Assembly (NCBI RefSeq): GCF_027489515.1
Contig: NZ_JAIXZS010000028.1
Span: 1 to 64,000 of the forward strand
DNA length: 64,000 bases
Source of the DNA: Novosphingobium sp.
GTDB taxonomy: Bacteria; Pseudomonadota; Alphaproteobacteria; Sphingomonadales; Sphingomonadaceae
Reading direction: 5' to 3'
The notes beneath the pieces were generated by a model, which searched no databases, had not been told where the DNA came from, and saw only the letters and a program-made list of their open reading frames with translations. A program made the translations under genes and the position numbers. Shown one piece after another: positions 35,223 through 44,251 of the stretch (position 1 is its first letter; the number at the start of each line of letters is the position of its first letter).

Positions 35223-36939
35223 CGGCGAGCACCTTCTGCCAGGCATTGAAGCTGTCGGTCAGTTTCCAGGCTTTGGCGAGGCGGCCGAGCATCTCGATCT
35301 GTCGCTCGCGAATCCGTTGTGCGTCCCAAGTTTCCAACTGCCGCACTTCGGCGGTCAGCGTGAACGCGCAGGTATCGCCGTGCGCGAAGTAGGTGTTCTT
35401 TTTCACAGCGAAATCATAGTTACTCGCGGCGGCATTCTTGCGGTGCGCCAGCAGCACGAGGTTTCCGAGGCAGTGCACCAACCTGGCATGCTGGCTCGGA
35501 TCAGGGAAATGTGCTTTCCACTCGGATCCCTCCGCCGGGTTCTGCGGGTAGACGTGTTCGACGGTGATCGTCGGGTAATCGTAGGTGGCCGAGCCGTCGG
35601 TAGATGCCTGCTCAAGCCGCAGTAGAAGGGGTTTCACCACGCGGGTTGCGAGGTAGATCAAACCATTCATGCCCTCAAACAGGGCAAAGGCTTCGTCTTG
35701 CGTCAGCTCCAGTCCGGTAGAGCGATCACGTGGCGTCGTTGCCGGGTCCAGCGTGTCGAGCACATCGGCATAGCGCGCCATGCGGGTGTTCACGTCGGCG
35801 CGGATCACAAAGAGATAATAAGCGAGCCGTTCGAGGCGAAACACGAAATCGGGCACATCGACGTCCACGCCGTCAGCCGCACGCCGCAGGCAGAATAGCA
35901 GCGGAGGTAGCCAGTCCTTGTTATCGAGGCGATGCAGCGACTGGATCAGGCCGGCGGTCGTCGCGCCGAACTGATTGCGCAGCCGCTTGTCGTCGAGGCT
36001 GAGCGCTAGTGCATCGGCATAAGGTTCAAGCACCTGATCCATGAAAGCGCCTGGATCACCACGGAAGGGGGGGACGTGAACCGGGAAGCCAGCCTCAAGC
36101 GCGCTGCGCGGCTTCTCGCGTTCGAAGATCATGCGGATGTGCATGAAGAGATCGCTGAATCCATCGCGGTCAAGCGCGCGCTCACATTCCTCCCACCGTT
36201 GGGCCAGCGCGCGTTCGGCCTGACCTGCGCGTTCCAGCAGGTCGGCCTTGAGGATATCCGTGGCCGTCAGATCGAGACCGCGCGCGTTCAGCACGGTGAA
36301 GATGCGACGTGCGGCGGTGTCGGTCGGCACTTCCACCACCACCAGATAGCAGTTGGTCAGCAGGAAGCGGATGAACGCGCTGCGTTGTTCTTCAGTCAGC
36401 GCCGCAAGGCGGCTACGGATGATCCCGGCATTCTCGACAATCCGTGCCTTGCTGCCTTCCAGTCCGGTCATCGCAGGCAGGGCGGCGGTGGCGCCGCGCG
36501 TCTGCACGTATTTCTCGAAAAACGGCTGATCTTGCTGGCGCAACTGGAGCCGCAGCTTCTCGCGCAAGCCCAGATCCTCGTTGGCCGCCTGTTTGACATA
36601 CCGTTCGCGGTTGAGCCGCGCCGCCATGTCCTCGGTCAGATCGCGCAGCACGCTGAACAGGATGGTCAGCGTGGTCAGGCGCTGCTGCCCATCGACGACC
36701 TTGGCTTCGGGCGATCCATGGCTTTTCACCAGCACCACGCTGCCCAGGAAGTAGAACCCGTCGGCCTGCTGGTGCGGCTCCATCGCCTCCGTCAGGTCGT
36801 TCAGCAGTTCCTCAACCTGGGTCTTTTCCCAAGCATAGGGGCGCTGATATGGCGGGATCGAGAAGGCGTAGGCATCGCAGAACACATCGCCGATGGTCTT
36901 GTGCGCGGCTTCGATTCGCAGCGCGTGAGGGTCGTTCAT
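35212..36939 (-). CDS. DUF262/DUF1524 (GmrSD-like) protein inside the type I locus
   Basis: A 575-residue protein with an N-terminal DUF262 domain, seen in IPPYQRPYAWE (residues 28-38) and VDGQQRLTTL (82-91), and a C-terminal DUF1524 HNH-type nuclease domain, seen in VEHVYPQNP and LGNLVLLAHRKNAAASNYDF. This is the architecture of GmrSD, a type IV enzyme that uses nucleotides and cleaves modified DNA, and of SspE-like defence proteins. It lies between hsdS and hsdM on the same strand, so it is probably co-expressed. Its exact target is unknown. Confidence 0.87.
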   Translation of the reverse strand: MNDPHALRIEAAHKTIGDVFCDAYAFSIPPYQRPYAWEKTQVEELLNDLTEAMEPHQQADGFYFLGSVVLVKSHGSPEAKVVDGQQRLTTLTILFSVLRDLTEDMAARLNRERYVKQAANEDLGLREKLRLQLRQQDQPFFEKYVQTRGATAALPAMTGLEGSKARIVENAGIIRSRLAALTEEQRSAFIRFLLTNCYLVVVEVPTDTAARRIFTVLNARGLDLTATDILKADLLERAGQAERALAQRWEECERALDRDGFSDLFMHIRMIFEREKPRSALEAGFPVHVPPFRGDPGAFMDQVLEPYADALALSLDDKRLRNQFGATTAGLIQSLHRLDNKDWLPPLLFCLRRAADGVDVDVPDFVFRLERLAYYLFVIRADVNTRMARYADVLDTLDPATTPRDRSTGLELTQDEAFALFEGMNGLIYLATRVVKPLLLRLEQASTDGSATYDYPTITVEHVYPQNPAEGSEWKAHFPDPSQHARLVHCLGNLVLLAHRKNAAASNYDFAVKKNTYFAHGDTCAFTLTAEVRQLETWDAQRIRERQIEMLGRLAKAWKLTDSFNAWQKVLADVE

Positions 36940-36985
36940 GGTCAGCCTCGATGTGGGAGCCGGGATGGGAATGCGATGGCGCTCG

Positions 36986-38452
36986 TCATGCCATGGCCGT
37001 CCTGCGGGTGCGCCTGGGTGCGGCGGCGGGGGTCGCGCGGATGCGGGCGAGGAGGTCTGCGGCGGGTTCGTCGGCGGGGTCTTGCGGCACGAGCTTGCCC
37101 GCGAAGGCGTCCTTGAGGATGGATTGGCGTAGGGCGGCGGAGCGCTTCAGTTCAGCAAGCGACCACTTTTCTATAAGTTCGATCTTCGCAAACGCTTCGT
37201 CGATGTCCTCGACGATTTTTTGCAGTTCAGTCATGCCGGGCAAAGGAACTACGAGCGACTCGATCTTACTTATGCTGAGGGTGTAGAGTCCTGAGGTGGA
37301 GGCTGCGACCCGCTCGATCGCCTGCCTGCCGAGCGGTGATTCAAACCAGCGCATTGCGAAGCTAGAAGTCGTCGTGTCGCTCATGCGAATTTTGATGAGA
37401 TGGTTCTGGTGAACGGCACCGGGGATCTCATCACGCCAGATAGCCATGCGACCGATCTGGTCTTTGCTTCCGTTACCTTCGACAACGAGCAGATCGCCTT
37501 CCACAAGCAGCACACGGTCGAGTTCGCGCTCGGTGATGCCGGTGAAGTGCACGTCATCGAGTTCAAGCCGGTTCTGGTAGACGTTCGCAACGCGCAACAT
37601 CGGGCGCGTCAGAGACATCTCAGATCGCTTGCCGTTCTTTGTGAGCCCACCAATCACCAAGGCGAGCTGTTCGACACTCGCCCAGGCCCACCCGTCAGGC
37701 AAGTCTGGAAGCCCATCGCAGTTAGGCGCGGCTGGTTCCACATAGCGACCCCGCCCCTGCCACGTCTCGCGGCGGTGCTTGAGGATGCGAGTGAGGAGGT
37801 CCTGGCCGGTTTCGGTGGGTTGGCCATTGGCGGCGCGCCAGTCGGCGGTGAGGGCGCCGGTGACGGCGGCTTTCAGCACTGACTGGCGATAGCGCGCCAA
37901 CAGCTTGCGCACCGCGCGCAGCGCCTCTTCGCCCTTGTCGATCTCAGCGAACAGCGTCTCGATCTTCTCGACGATGCGCTCCTGCTCGGCGAGGGGCGGC
38001 AGTGCAAAGGGCTGTGCCCGCACCTGCTCGTCTTTCACCGCAGGATAGCTCGCGCCATACTGGATGCGAGTCAGGGCATCGACGAAGGGCTGCGACGTGG
38101 CCTTGAAGAAGAGTAGTCGAGCATCGAGACCAGGGGCAGGACGCAGGACGGAAAAGCCAGTCGAGGCAATTTCCCCATCGAGGGCATCGGGCACTTGAGC
38201 GATGTTGCGCAGGTAGGGCCGGACAGTCGAGAACACTGTGTCACCAGAGTGGACGATCTGGCGTGCTCGTGATGGCGCCTCTTTCAGAAGGTAGGGCTTG
38301 GTTTCTGCGATGCGGTTCGTGGCATTGTCGATGCCCGAAATGTCGATGTAACTGATTACCCGTTCCGGCGCGGACCTCTGGTCAATCGTCGAGATGGGGG
38401 CGGTGATGTCACCGATCGTGCAATTCACCCAACCTTGCGGCAACTCATCCAT
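36986..38452 (-). CDS. hsdS: Type I restriction-modification specificity subunit
   Basis: A 488-residue DNA-recognition subunit. There are two target recognition domains: the first begins with LPQGWVNCTIGDI (residues 4-16), the second after DLPDGWAWASVEQLALV, each followed by a helical spacer (LPPLAEQERIVEKIETLFAEIDKGEEALRAVRKLL and the related C-terminal PLPGMTELQKIVEDIDEAFAKI). The first spacer and the C-terminal one show the internal duplication typical of HsdS. Its ATG overlaps the hsdR stop by one base. The target sequence is not predictable. Confidence 0.92.
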   Translation of the reverse strand: MDELPQGWVNCTIGDITAPISTIDQRSAPERVISYIDISGIDNATNRIAETKPYLLKEAPSRARQIVHSGDTVFSTVRPYLRNIAQVPDALDGEIASTGFSVLRPAPGLDARLLFFKATSQPFVDALTRIQYGASYPAVKDEQVRAQPFALPPLAEQERIVEKIETLFAEIDKGEEALRAVRKLLARYRQSVLKAAVTGALTADWRAANGQPTETGQDLLTRILKHRRETWQGRGRYVEPAAPNCDGLPDLPDGWAWASVEQLALVIGGLTKNGKRSEMSLTRPMLRVANVYQNRLELDDVHFTGITERELDRVLLVEGDLLVVEGNGSKDQIGRMAIWRDEIPGAVHQNHLIKIRMSDTTTSSFAMRWFESPLGRQAIERVAASTSGLYTLSISKIESLVVPLPGMTELQKIVEDIDEAFAKIELIEKWSLAELKRSAALRQSILKDAFAGKLVPQDPADEPAADLLARIRATPAAAPRRTRRTAMA

Positions 38453-41223
38453 CAGGCCACCAACGCTGTCTGCAAGTCGTCCAGCATCTCATCAAAGCGC
38501 GGCGCGAACAGCGGTCGCGCCTTCAACAATCCACCCTGATCGGCCAAGCTCGGCACCTCCTGAAAGTCTGCGGGCGCAATCTCGGCGTTGGCGGCGATGA
38601 AGGCAGCGATGGCGCGCAGCCAGCCTTCCTGCTCGGCCGTATAGTCGCGCCCCGCCTTCTTCTCGCGCCCCAGCCAGAGGTTGAAACGATAGTCCACCAC
38701 GCTCGCGAAGGGGCGCAGGTTGCTGACCTGCCCCAACGCGAAACGCACGAGGCTGACAACCTCGGTCAGTTGTTCGTCCACAGGCGCGCCGCGCACCTTG
38801 GCTGCGTCGAGCCGCTTGTAAGCCTGCCAGACGTTCGCGGTGGTCAGATAGAGCGGTGGGTCGGTCAGACGCTGCACCAGCTCGCGGATCATCGCATAGG
38901 TCAGCCGCTGCTTGCCGACCGGCTGGTTGTAGAGGATCTGCAAGGCGGTCAGCTCGTCGCGGTTGTCCTCGATGAACGTCCTGAAGCTGGTCACCGTCTC
39001 ATGCGCACGCTTCAGGTCGAAACCGGCGCTCAGCACCTCGTCGGTGGTCACCTCGTCGATCACGACATCGGTCTTGGCCTTGATGTCTTTCAGCAAGCCC
39101 CGCACCGCTGGCTTGTCAAACGCAGCGCACGCCGTGTCGGTCATACTGGCGATGACCACTGCCTCCTGCTCGGGTGTCGCAGCAGCGCCATGTGCGGCTT
39201 CGATTGCGGCCTGCTGCTTGTCCGCGTCGATCGCGTCGAGCAGTGCATTCGCCAGATCACGCGGGGTCTTGCCGCCAGTCAGCTCGGCCACGCGCGCGCG
39301 GTCCTCGTCGCCCAGCTTGCGGTCCAGCGCGGCCAGACGTGCAGCAAGCGAGGACAGGGCATCTTCGTCGCGCCGGCCCATGGCGATCTGTTCGAGCAGC
39401 GCATCGAAGCTGACCGTGCGTTTGCGCTCCAGCGGCTGGCTGACGTTCTTCTTCGTCTCCGATACGCCCACGGCGTCGATCAGCACGAAGCGCGTCTTGG
39501 TCTTGGCGTCAGGCGTCACGGCGCGAAGGTCTGCATCGGGGATGGTGCGCACCCCGCGGCCCTTCATCTGCTCGTAATACCCCTCCGACTTCACATCGCG
39601 CATGAAGATCAGGACTTCGACCGGCTTGATGTCGGTGCCGGTGGCGATCATGTCGACCGTGACAGCGATGCGCGGGAAGGGATCGACGCGGAACGCCTTG
39701 ATGAGCGACTTGGGGTCTTCGCCGGTGTTGCGGTAGGTGATCTTCTTGGCGAAGTCGTTGCCCTCGCCGAACACCTCGCGCGCGATGGTCACGATCTCCT
39801 CGGCGTGGCTGTCGTCCTTGGCGAAGATCAGCGTCTTGGGCAGCCAGTCCCCCGTGCGGTCGGTGAACAGCTCGGTGAACACGCGATCGCGGTAGGTCTG
39901 CAACACCGTGCGGATCTGGTTCGGATTGACGACCGAGCGATCAAGATCCTGGCCAGTGTAGTCCATGTCGGCATCGAGGCTCTCGTAACGCACCTTGCGG
40001 GTGCGCTTGTCGCGCACGGGAACCTGAAACCCGGCATCGCCTTCCACCGTGCCGCCCTGCTCGGTGACACGAGTGCGAATGCGATAGACCTCGTAACCCA
40101 CGTTCACGCCGTCCGCGACGGAGCGTTCGTAAGGATATTCGGCGACAAGGTTTTGGTTGAAGAAGCCAAGAGTGTGCTTCGAAGGGGTGGCGGTAAGCCC
40201 GATAATCGAGGCGTCGAAATACTCCAACACCTGACGCCACAGGCCGTAGATGGAGCGGTGGCATTCGTCGGTGACGATGAAGTCGAAAGTCTCGATTGGG
40301 ATGTCGGCGTTGTATTCGATCGGCGGCTGGTCAGCCGCATCAGCTTGCCACCGTTCGAACCCCGATTCCTCCTCGTCCTCTGGCTCAAGCTCCCGACCGC
40401 GCAGCATCGCATAGAGGCGCTGGATCGTAGTTATGACGACCTTGGCGTCGGGATCGATCCGATGCGTGTGCAGGTGCTGGACGATATAGGTGTCGGTGAA
40501 GCGGTTGGCCGCGCCAGGCGGGTGGAAGTTTTGGAACTCCTTCAGCGTCTGGTCGCCGAGGTTGTTACGGTCGACCAGGAACAGAATGCGCTTGGCTCCC
40601 GCCTCCTTGATCAGGCGGTAAGAGAATGAGCACGCGGTGAAGGTCTTGCCCGCGCCGGTGGCAAGCTGGATCAGCGCGCGGGGGCGATCCTCAGCCAGCG
40701 ACTGCTCAAGGCCCTTGATAGCTTCGACCTGGCAGTCACGCAGGCCCGTTTCGTCCAGCGGCGGCATCTCGCGAAGGCGGCTGCGAAGGGTCTTGGGCTG
40801 CTGGAGCCATGCACGCAGCGTTTCAGGGCGGTGGAAGGCGAACAGCCGGCGCGAACGCGGCTTGGGGTCACGCAGGTTGCGGAAGAACGTCTCATCGCCG
40901 GTGCTCTCGAAGCCATAGACAAGGATGTCGTCCCAGCGGGCAAGGTGCGGAGGCACGGCGACGATGTATTTGTCGGACTGCTCGGCCACGCCGCTGAGCG
41001 TGATGCCGGTCGGCTTGGCCTCGATGACACCAGCCGCCTTGCCGTCGACGAAGAGAAGATAGTCACAATAACCCGAGGTTAGCGGGAACTCTCGCACAGC
41101 CACCCCGAGAGCTGCGTGGCGATCAAAGGCGTCTCGGTCCTGCAAGATCCAACCAGCCGCCATCAATAATGCGTCGATGGTCTTGCGCGCTAGTTCCTCG
41201 GGTCCGGGCACGGCTAACCTCAT
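38452..41223 (-). CDS. hsdR: Type I restriction endonuclease subunit R
   Basis: A 923-residue restriction and translocase subunit (EcoEI-type). It has the PD-(D/E)xK nuclease site (Asp54 in YCDYLLF, then EAK at 68-70), a Walker A ATGAGKTFTA, the DECH helicase box TDECHRSIYG, and the EcoEI C-terminal domain. I chose the ATG at 41221-41223 (MRLAVPGPEELARKT); the 39 codons before it in frame do not look coding. It is the first gene of an operon in the order R-S-DUF262-M. Confidence 0.93.
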   Translation of the reverse strand: MRLAVPGPEELARKTIDALLMAAGWILQDRDAFDRHAALGVAVREFPLTSGYCDYLLFVDGKAAGVIEAKPTGITLSGVAEQSDKYIVAVPPHLARWDDILVYGFESTGDETFFRNLRDPKPRSRRLFAFHRPETLRAWLQQPKTLRSRLREMPPLDETGLRDCQVEAIKGLEQSLAEDRPRALIQLATGAGKTFTACSFSYRLIKEAGAKRILFLVDRNNLGDQTLKEFQNFHPPGAANRFTDTYIVQHLHTHRIDPDAKVVITTIQRLYAMLRGRELEPEDEEESGFERWQADAADQPPIEYNADIPIETFDFIVTDECHRSIYGLWRQVLEYFDASIIGLTATPSKHTLGFFNQNLVAEYPYERSVADGVNVGYEVYRIRTRVTEQGGTVEGDAGFQVPVRDKRTRKVRYESLDADMDYTGQDLDRSVVNPNQIRTVLQTYRDRVFTELFTDRTGDWLPKTLIFAKDDSHAEEIVTIAREVFGEGNDFAKKITYRNTGEDPKSLIKAFRVDPFPRIAVTVDMIATGTDIKPVEVLIFMRDVKSEGYYEQMKGRGVRTIPDADLRAVTPDAKTKTRFVLIDAVGVSETKKNVSQPLERKRTVSFDALLEQIAMGRRDEDALSSLAARLAALDRKLGDEDRARVAELTGGKTPRDLANALLDAIDADKQQAAIEAAHGAAATPEQEAVVIASMTDTACAAFDKPAVRGLLKDIKAKTDVVIDEVTTDEVLSAGFDLKRAHETVTSFRTFIEDNRDELTALQILYNQPVGKQRLTYAMIRELVQRLTDPPLYLTTANVWQAYKRLDAAKVRGAPVDEQLTEVVSLVRFALGQVSNLRPFASVVDYRFNLWLGREKKAGRDYTAEQEGWLRAIAAFIAANAEIAPADFQEVPSLADQGGLLKARPLFAPRFDEMLDDLQTALVA

Positions 41224-41424
41224 CGACTTGAGACGATCCACCAAACGACAAGGCACGATGGCAGAAAATCCCGAGATATATGCCGACCTTAACCCAGACG
41301 AGCAATGGTTACTCGACACCTGACGACACTCTGGCGGCACCAGCGAGGCGGGATGGGAACGCTGGCCCAGATTTCGTTACGCAGGTGCGTTCATGGCCCT
41401 GGAGCGGTGGGGCGATACTCAGGC

Positions 41425-41457
41425 TTGACTGAATGTGTGTTGTATAGCATACTATAC
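41425..41457 (+). promoter_or_regulatory. Promoter with palindrome before the HUH-motif gene
   Basis: TTGACT (41425-41430) and TACTAT (41450-41455) are 19 bases apart. Across the -10 lies a perfect palindrome, GTATAG-CATA-CTATAC (41442-41457). The ATG of the next gene is at 41460, so transcription could begin almost at the start codon (leaderless). Confidence 0.5.
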
Positions 41458-41459
41458 TC

Positions 41460-41930
41460 ATGCTCACCACGTTCTCCCACCCCGCCCTACGCAAGGGCAT
41501 GCTCGAATTAATCTCTCAGCAGCCCTACACACACAGCGTAACCCTGAATGCCGATCGTGAACTGACGGCAAAGAATCTCCGCAGCATTTTCGGGACGTTC
41601 TGCGCCAGGATCGACCGCAAGATCTGGGGACACCAGCGGGTGCGGAGCGTTCCGTCAGCAGACCGTTTCCAGGCGATTGCATTCCCAGAGCACCTGTCGA
41701 CAAATGCCCACCTGCACTGCCTCGCAGATCTTTCAAGCCTGCGAAATGTTTGCGGGACCAAGACACGCATGGAGCGGACCATCAGGGATTACTGGCTTCA
41801 ATCAAACCGTGGGGCGGGATCAGTCGATGTCCAGCTTCTGTATTCAGACGGCTTCGGCGAATACGCGATGAAAGACGCCGACATGTCGGACCCGGTGTAT
41901 TTTCTGTCTTGCGACTTCCACCCCAAATAG
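41460..41930 (+). CDS. Small HUH-motif protein (Rep-like)
   Basis: A 156-residue protein. It contains a HUH motif (NAHLHC, His84 and His86) and, 50 residues later, a YxxK motif (GEYAMK, Tyr135 to Lys138), in the order and spacing of single-domain HUH endonucleases such as rolling-circle Rep proteins. Upstream segments such as QPYTHSVTLNADR and FRAFPEHLSTN-like strands resemble the N-terminal strand. It may nick the element's own origin. No helicase domain is present. The assignment rests on motifs only. Confidence 0.6.
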   Translation: MLTTFSHPALRKGMLELISQQPYTHSVTLNADRELTAKNLRSIFGTFCARIDRKIWGHQRVRSVPSADRFQAIAFPEHLSTNAHLHCLADLSSLRNVCGTKTRMERTIRDYWLQSNRGAGSVDVQLLYSDGFGEYAMKDADMSDPVYFLSCDFHPK

Positions 41931-42097
41931 CTGGCGGACCGCGATCAGGGATAACCACCCACAACATATCCGCCTTGTCTTGCGGAAACAGAGGCCGACC
42001 GCCGGTCGCAAACCTCTCAGGCCCAGTTGGGAAGGCCGCCGGAAATGGTGGTCATTCCTGGAGCGTGTCTGAAACGCCTTCCCCATTAAAACAGAAG

Positions 42098-42112
42098 CCC
42101 GCCGAAAGCGGG
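42098..42112 (-). terminator. Weak hairpin downstream of the XRE gene
   Basis: CCCGC (42098-42102) pairs with GCGGG (42108-42112), loop CGAAA. On the minus strand it is followed by CTTCTGTTTT. The stem is short, so termination is only possible. Confidence 0.35.
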
Positions 42113-42122
42113 GAAACAAGCC

Positions 42123-42147
42123 GAAGCGAAGCGAAGCGAAGCGAAGG
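42123..42147. repeat. GAAGC short tandem repeat
   Basis: Four exact GAAGC units (42123-42142) plus one imperfect unit GAAGG. It is non-coding. Confidence 0.8.
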
Positions 42148-42235
42148 CGCAGTTCGCAGTGGCGCCGCTAGGTGCCACTGCCCATCTCCAGGTTTCTAAC
42201 GGAGACTGCGCCCTCCACGAAACAGCGAGCAGGCA

Positions 42236-42796
42236 TTACAAAACCGCTTGATCGAGAAACAGTTTAACCATCGCAATCAATCGCTCCCACTCCCGGTCAT
42301 CAAGACCGATAGGTCGCGCTGACCGTATCACCGAGATCAACTCACTCGCGCGACCAGTCACAAGCCGAGAGGGGGTGTCACGTTGACGTAGGATCTCTCG
42401 AATGTCGCTCATCTGCCGCGATGAGAGATCAGCGGTAGATCGCATCTCGTCTATGAGTGACGCTAACTCACCGGACTGAGCGCGGTCACACACGTGCCCA
42501 TAAAACCGGCTCAGCAAGCCAAGCATTGCTGGTTCGCGCTGCTCAATTACCGCAAAGGAAAACTCCTCGGGATTCATCTCCAGGACCTCAGCAAACTGTT
42601 CAACTCGGTCGAGAGGGATCCCGATCCGCCCTGTCGCCATGTGGCTCAGGACAGTGGCCTGCTTCATGTCGAAAGTCGCGGCGAGAGCACGCAGTCCTCC
42701 GCGATGCTGGCTCGTGTATCGCGCCAACGCATCTCTCAGCATTTCGGCCGCGCGAGTGCCGGCATAGGGGAGCGAAGCAGAGGTCACAGACGGCAT
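42236..42796 (-). CDS. XRE-type transcriptional regulator
   Basis: A 186-residue regulator with an N-terminal helix-turn-helix (about residues 20-75: ALARYTSQHRGGLRALAATFDMKQATVLSHMATGRIGIPLDRVEQFAEVL), followed by a helical C-terminal domain without metalloprotease motif. It is divergent from the excisionase gene, with a 95-base intergenic region that holds the xis promoter, and so is a likely repressor of excision. It starts at MPSVTSASL, ATG 42794-42796. Confidence 0.8.
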   Translation of the reverse strand: MPSVTSASLPYAGTRAAEMLRDALARYTSQHRGGLRALAATFDMKQATVLSHMATGRIGIPLDRVEQFAEVLEMNPEEFSFAVIEQREPAMLGLLSRFYGHVCDRAQSGELASLIDEMRSTADLSSRQMSDIREILRQRDTPSRLVTGRASELISVIRSARPIGLDDREWERLIAMVKLFLDQAVL

Positions 42797-42810
42797 TTAA
42801 CGGCAAAAAC

Positions 42811-42839
42811 TTGACAAAGCCAGCGTTGTGTGCTATTCA
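42811..42839 (+). promoter_or_regulatory. Promoter of xis-int
   Basis: TTGACA (42811-42816) and TATTCA (42834-42839) are 17 bases apart. It lies between the divergent XRE and xis genes, 53 bases before the xis ATG. Confidence 0.7.
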
Positions 42840-42891
42840 AAACACATCACGCGATGCAAGGCGTGCTCCCTCCATAAAAAAGGACCCTCCG

Positions 42892-43161
42892 ATGCCCCCG
42901 TTTACCGTTCTGACAGAACCCGAACTTGCCAAGATGCTCCACACCAGTCAGCGCTCGCTCCGCAATGCGCGCCTTGGCGGCGGCCTCCCGTATGTGAAAA
43001 TCGGACGCCTGATCCGCTACCGCATCGAAGACGTCACGGCGTTCCTGGACCGTGCCACGATCGCCAATGAGCAACATGCTCCCACGACCTGTAAGTCCCT
43101 GTCGGTGTCCACCTCGGCACGCGCGGAGGTTGCCCAGATGCGCGCAGGAAAGCGAAACTGA
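42892..43161 (+). CDS. Excisionase-like DNA-binding protein
   Basis: An 89-residue protein with a winged-helix of the AlpA/excisionase type: LTEPELAKMLHTSQRSLRNARLGGGLPYVKIGRLIRYRIEDVTAFLDRATI, then a Thr/Ser-rich tail. The ATG at 42892 follows AAAGGA. Its stop overlaps the integrase ATG by one base, the standard xis-int arrangement. It should bend DNA to favour excision, or act as a transcriptional regulator of int. Confidence 0.8.
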   Translation: MPPFTVLTEPELAKMLHTSQRSLRNARLGGGLPYVKIGRLIRYRIEDVTAFLDRATIANEQHAPTTCKSLSVSTSARAEVAQMRAGKRN

Positions 43162-44216
43162 TGTCGATCCTGAAGGACAAGCGATCACCGTATTACCATT
43201 ACTCCTTCGTGATTGCCGGACGTCGCTACCACGGGTCGACCAAGTGCAAGACCAAGGCCAAGGCGCTGATGGTCGAGCAGAAGATCCGCGAAAACGTCAT
43301 GCTCGGTGGCGCGAGGCGCCCGTCGATCTCGCTTGGCGATGCGTGCAAGCAGTATGAGGACACCGTCGCAAAGCAACCGTCCTGGCCGACAACGCGCTAC
43401 ATCCTGCGCGAGCTGGTGAAGGGTGTCGGAGCGAACAAGGCACTTGCCGACATTGGCCCAATGGATCTCCGGCGGTTCTATCGCACCCGCGCGATCAAGC
43501 GCTCCGCCAGCACAGTGAACCGCGAGATCGATGTTGCCCGCGCTGTTTGGCGACTTGCTGACGAATCCCGCTTTGATGTCGGCGACATGCCCACGTGGCA
43601 CAGCTTCAGGTGCAAAGAACAGCGCCGACCGGCGCGAGAACTGTCTGCCGACGAGGAAGTGAAGCTGTTCCAGCACCTGCGGAGCGATGTTCGCGATGCA
43701 GTGGAGTTCATGCTCAAATCTGGTTGGAGGCGAAATGAGGTGCTTGACCTCAAGTGGTCTGACTGTGACCTCGAAGATCGCCGCGCCATCACACGCATCA
43801 AGGGCGGTGATGTGGTTTCCCGCGCCCTGACAGCAACGCTGTGCGGCATCATCGCGAGGCAACCGAATGTGGGGCCCTACGTTTTCACCTACCAGTGCCA
43901 GCGCACCAACGGTGAGCTGCGCAAGGGAAGGCGTTACAAGCTCACTCCGACTGCCCTACGGGGAGCGTTCAAGGCCGCACTTGCGAAAGCCGGTGTGACC
44001 AATTTCCGCACGCATGATCTGCGCCACACCTGCGCCACGCGCATCGTCAGGGCGACAGGTTCGATCGCAGCGGCGAAGGAAGCGCTGAAGCACAGGAGCA
44101 TCAACACGACGATGCGGTATTCACACGTGCTGGACGACGATGTGAGAAATGCCCTGGAGCGAGCGGAGTCACGGAATAGTGTCGGAGTGAGTTTCCCGCA
44201 GAGCGCAAATGCCTAG
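43161..44216 (+). CDS. Tyrosine recombinase (element integrase)
   Basis: A 351-residue phage-type integrase. The catalytic set is complete: Arg190/191 in GWRRNEVLDLKW, Lys214 in RIKGGD, His285 and Arg288 in THDLRHT, His311 in LKHRS and Tyr320 in TTMRYSHV. An N-terminal arm-binding segment (SFVIAGRRYHGSTKCKTKAKAL) precedes a SAM-like core-binding domain. It ends 35 bases from the right attachment repeat, so it is the enzyme responsible for the tRNA-Val integration. Confidence 0.95.
   Translation: MSILKDKRSPYYHYSFVIAGRRYHGSTKCKTKAKALMVEQKIRENVMLGGARRPSISLGDACKQYEDTVAKQPSWPTTRYILRELVKGVGANKALADIGPMDLRRFYRTRAIKRSASTVNREIDVARAVWRLADESRFDVGDMPTWHSFRCKEQRRPARELSADEEVKLFQHLRSDVRDAVEFMLKSGWRRNEVLDLKWSDCDLEDRRAITRIKGGDVVSRALTATLCGIIARQPNVGPYVFTYQCQRTNGELRKGRRYKLTPTALRGAFKAALAKAGVTNFRTHDLRHTCATRIVRATGSIAAAKEALKHRSINTTMRYSHVLDDDVRNALERAESRNSVGVSFPQSANA
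44172..44190 (+). repeat. 19-bp subterminal repeat, right copy
   Basis: Partner of 16364-16382 with one mismatch (CGGAATAGTGTCGGAGTGA), inside the last codons of the integrase gene. Possible arm-type integrase site. Confidence 0.4.
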
Positions 44217-44251
44217 CATTTCTGCGCTTTTCACAGGGGTAGGGCGTCTCA

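Larger units (their letters stand above)
41931..42235. other. Gap between the HUH gene and the XRE regulator
   Basis: About 305 bases. They contain a hairpin (42098-42112) that could end the XRE transcript on the minus strand, and a GAAGC short tandem repeat (42123-42147). I see no gene. Confidence 0.45.

Noticed and set aside
38770..40629. A 619-codon frame on the plus strand opposite hsdR
   Set aside because: It is antisense to a well-supported restriction subunit and shows no domain. It is a GC-bias shadow.
41252..41323. A very short frame upstream of hsdR on the plus strand
   Set aside because: Only about 20 codons in a promoter region, without other support.
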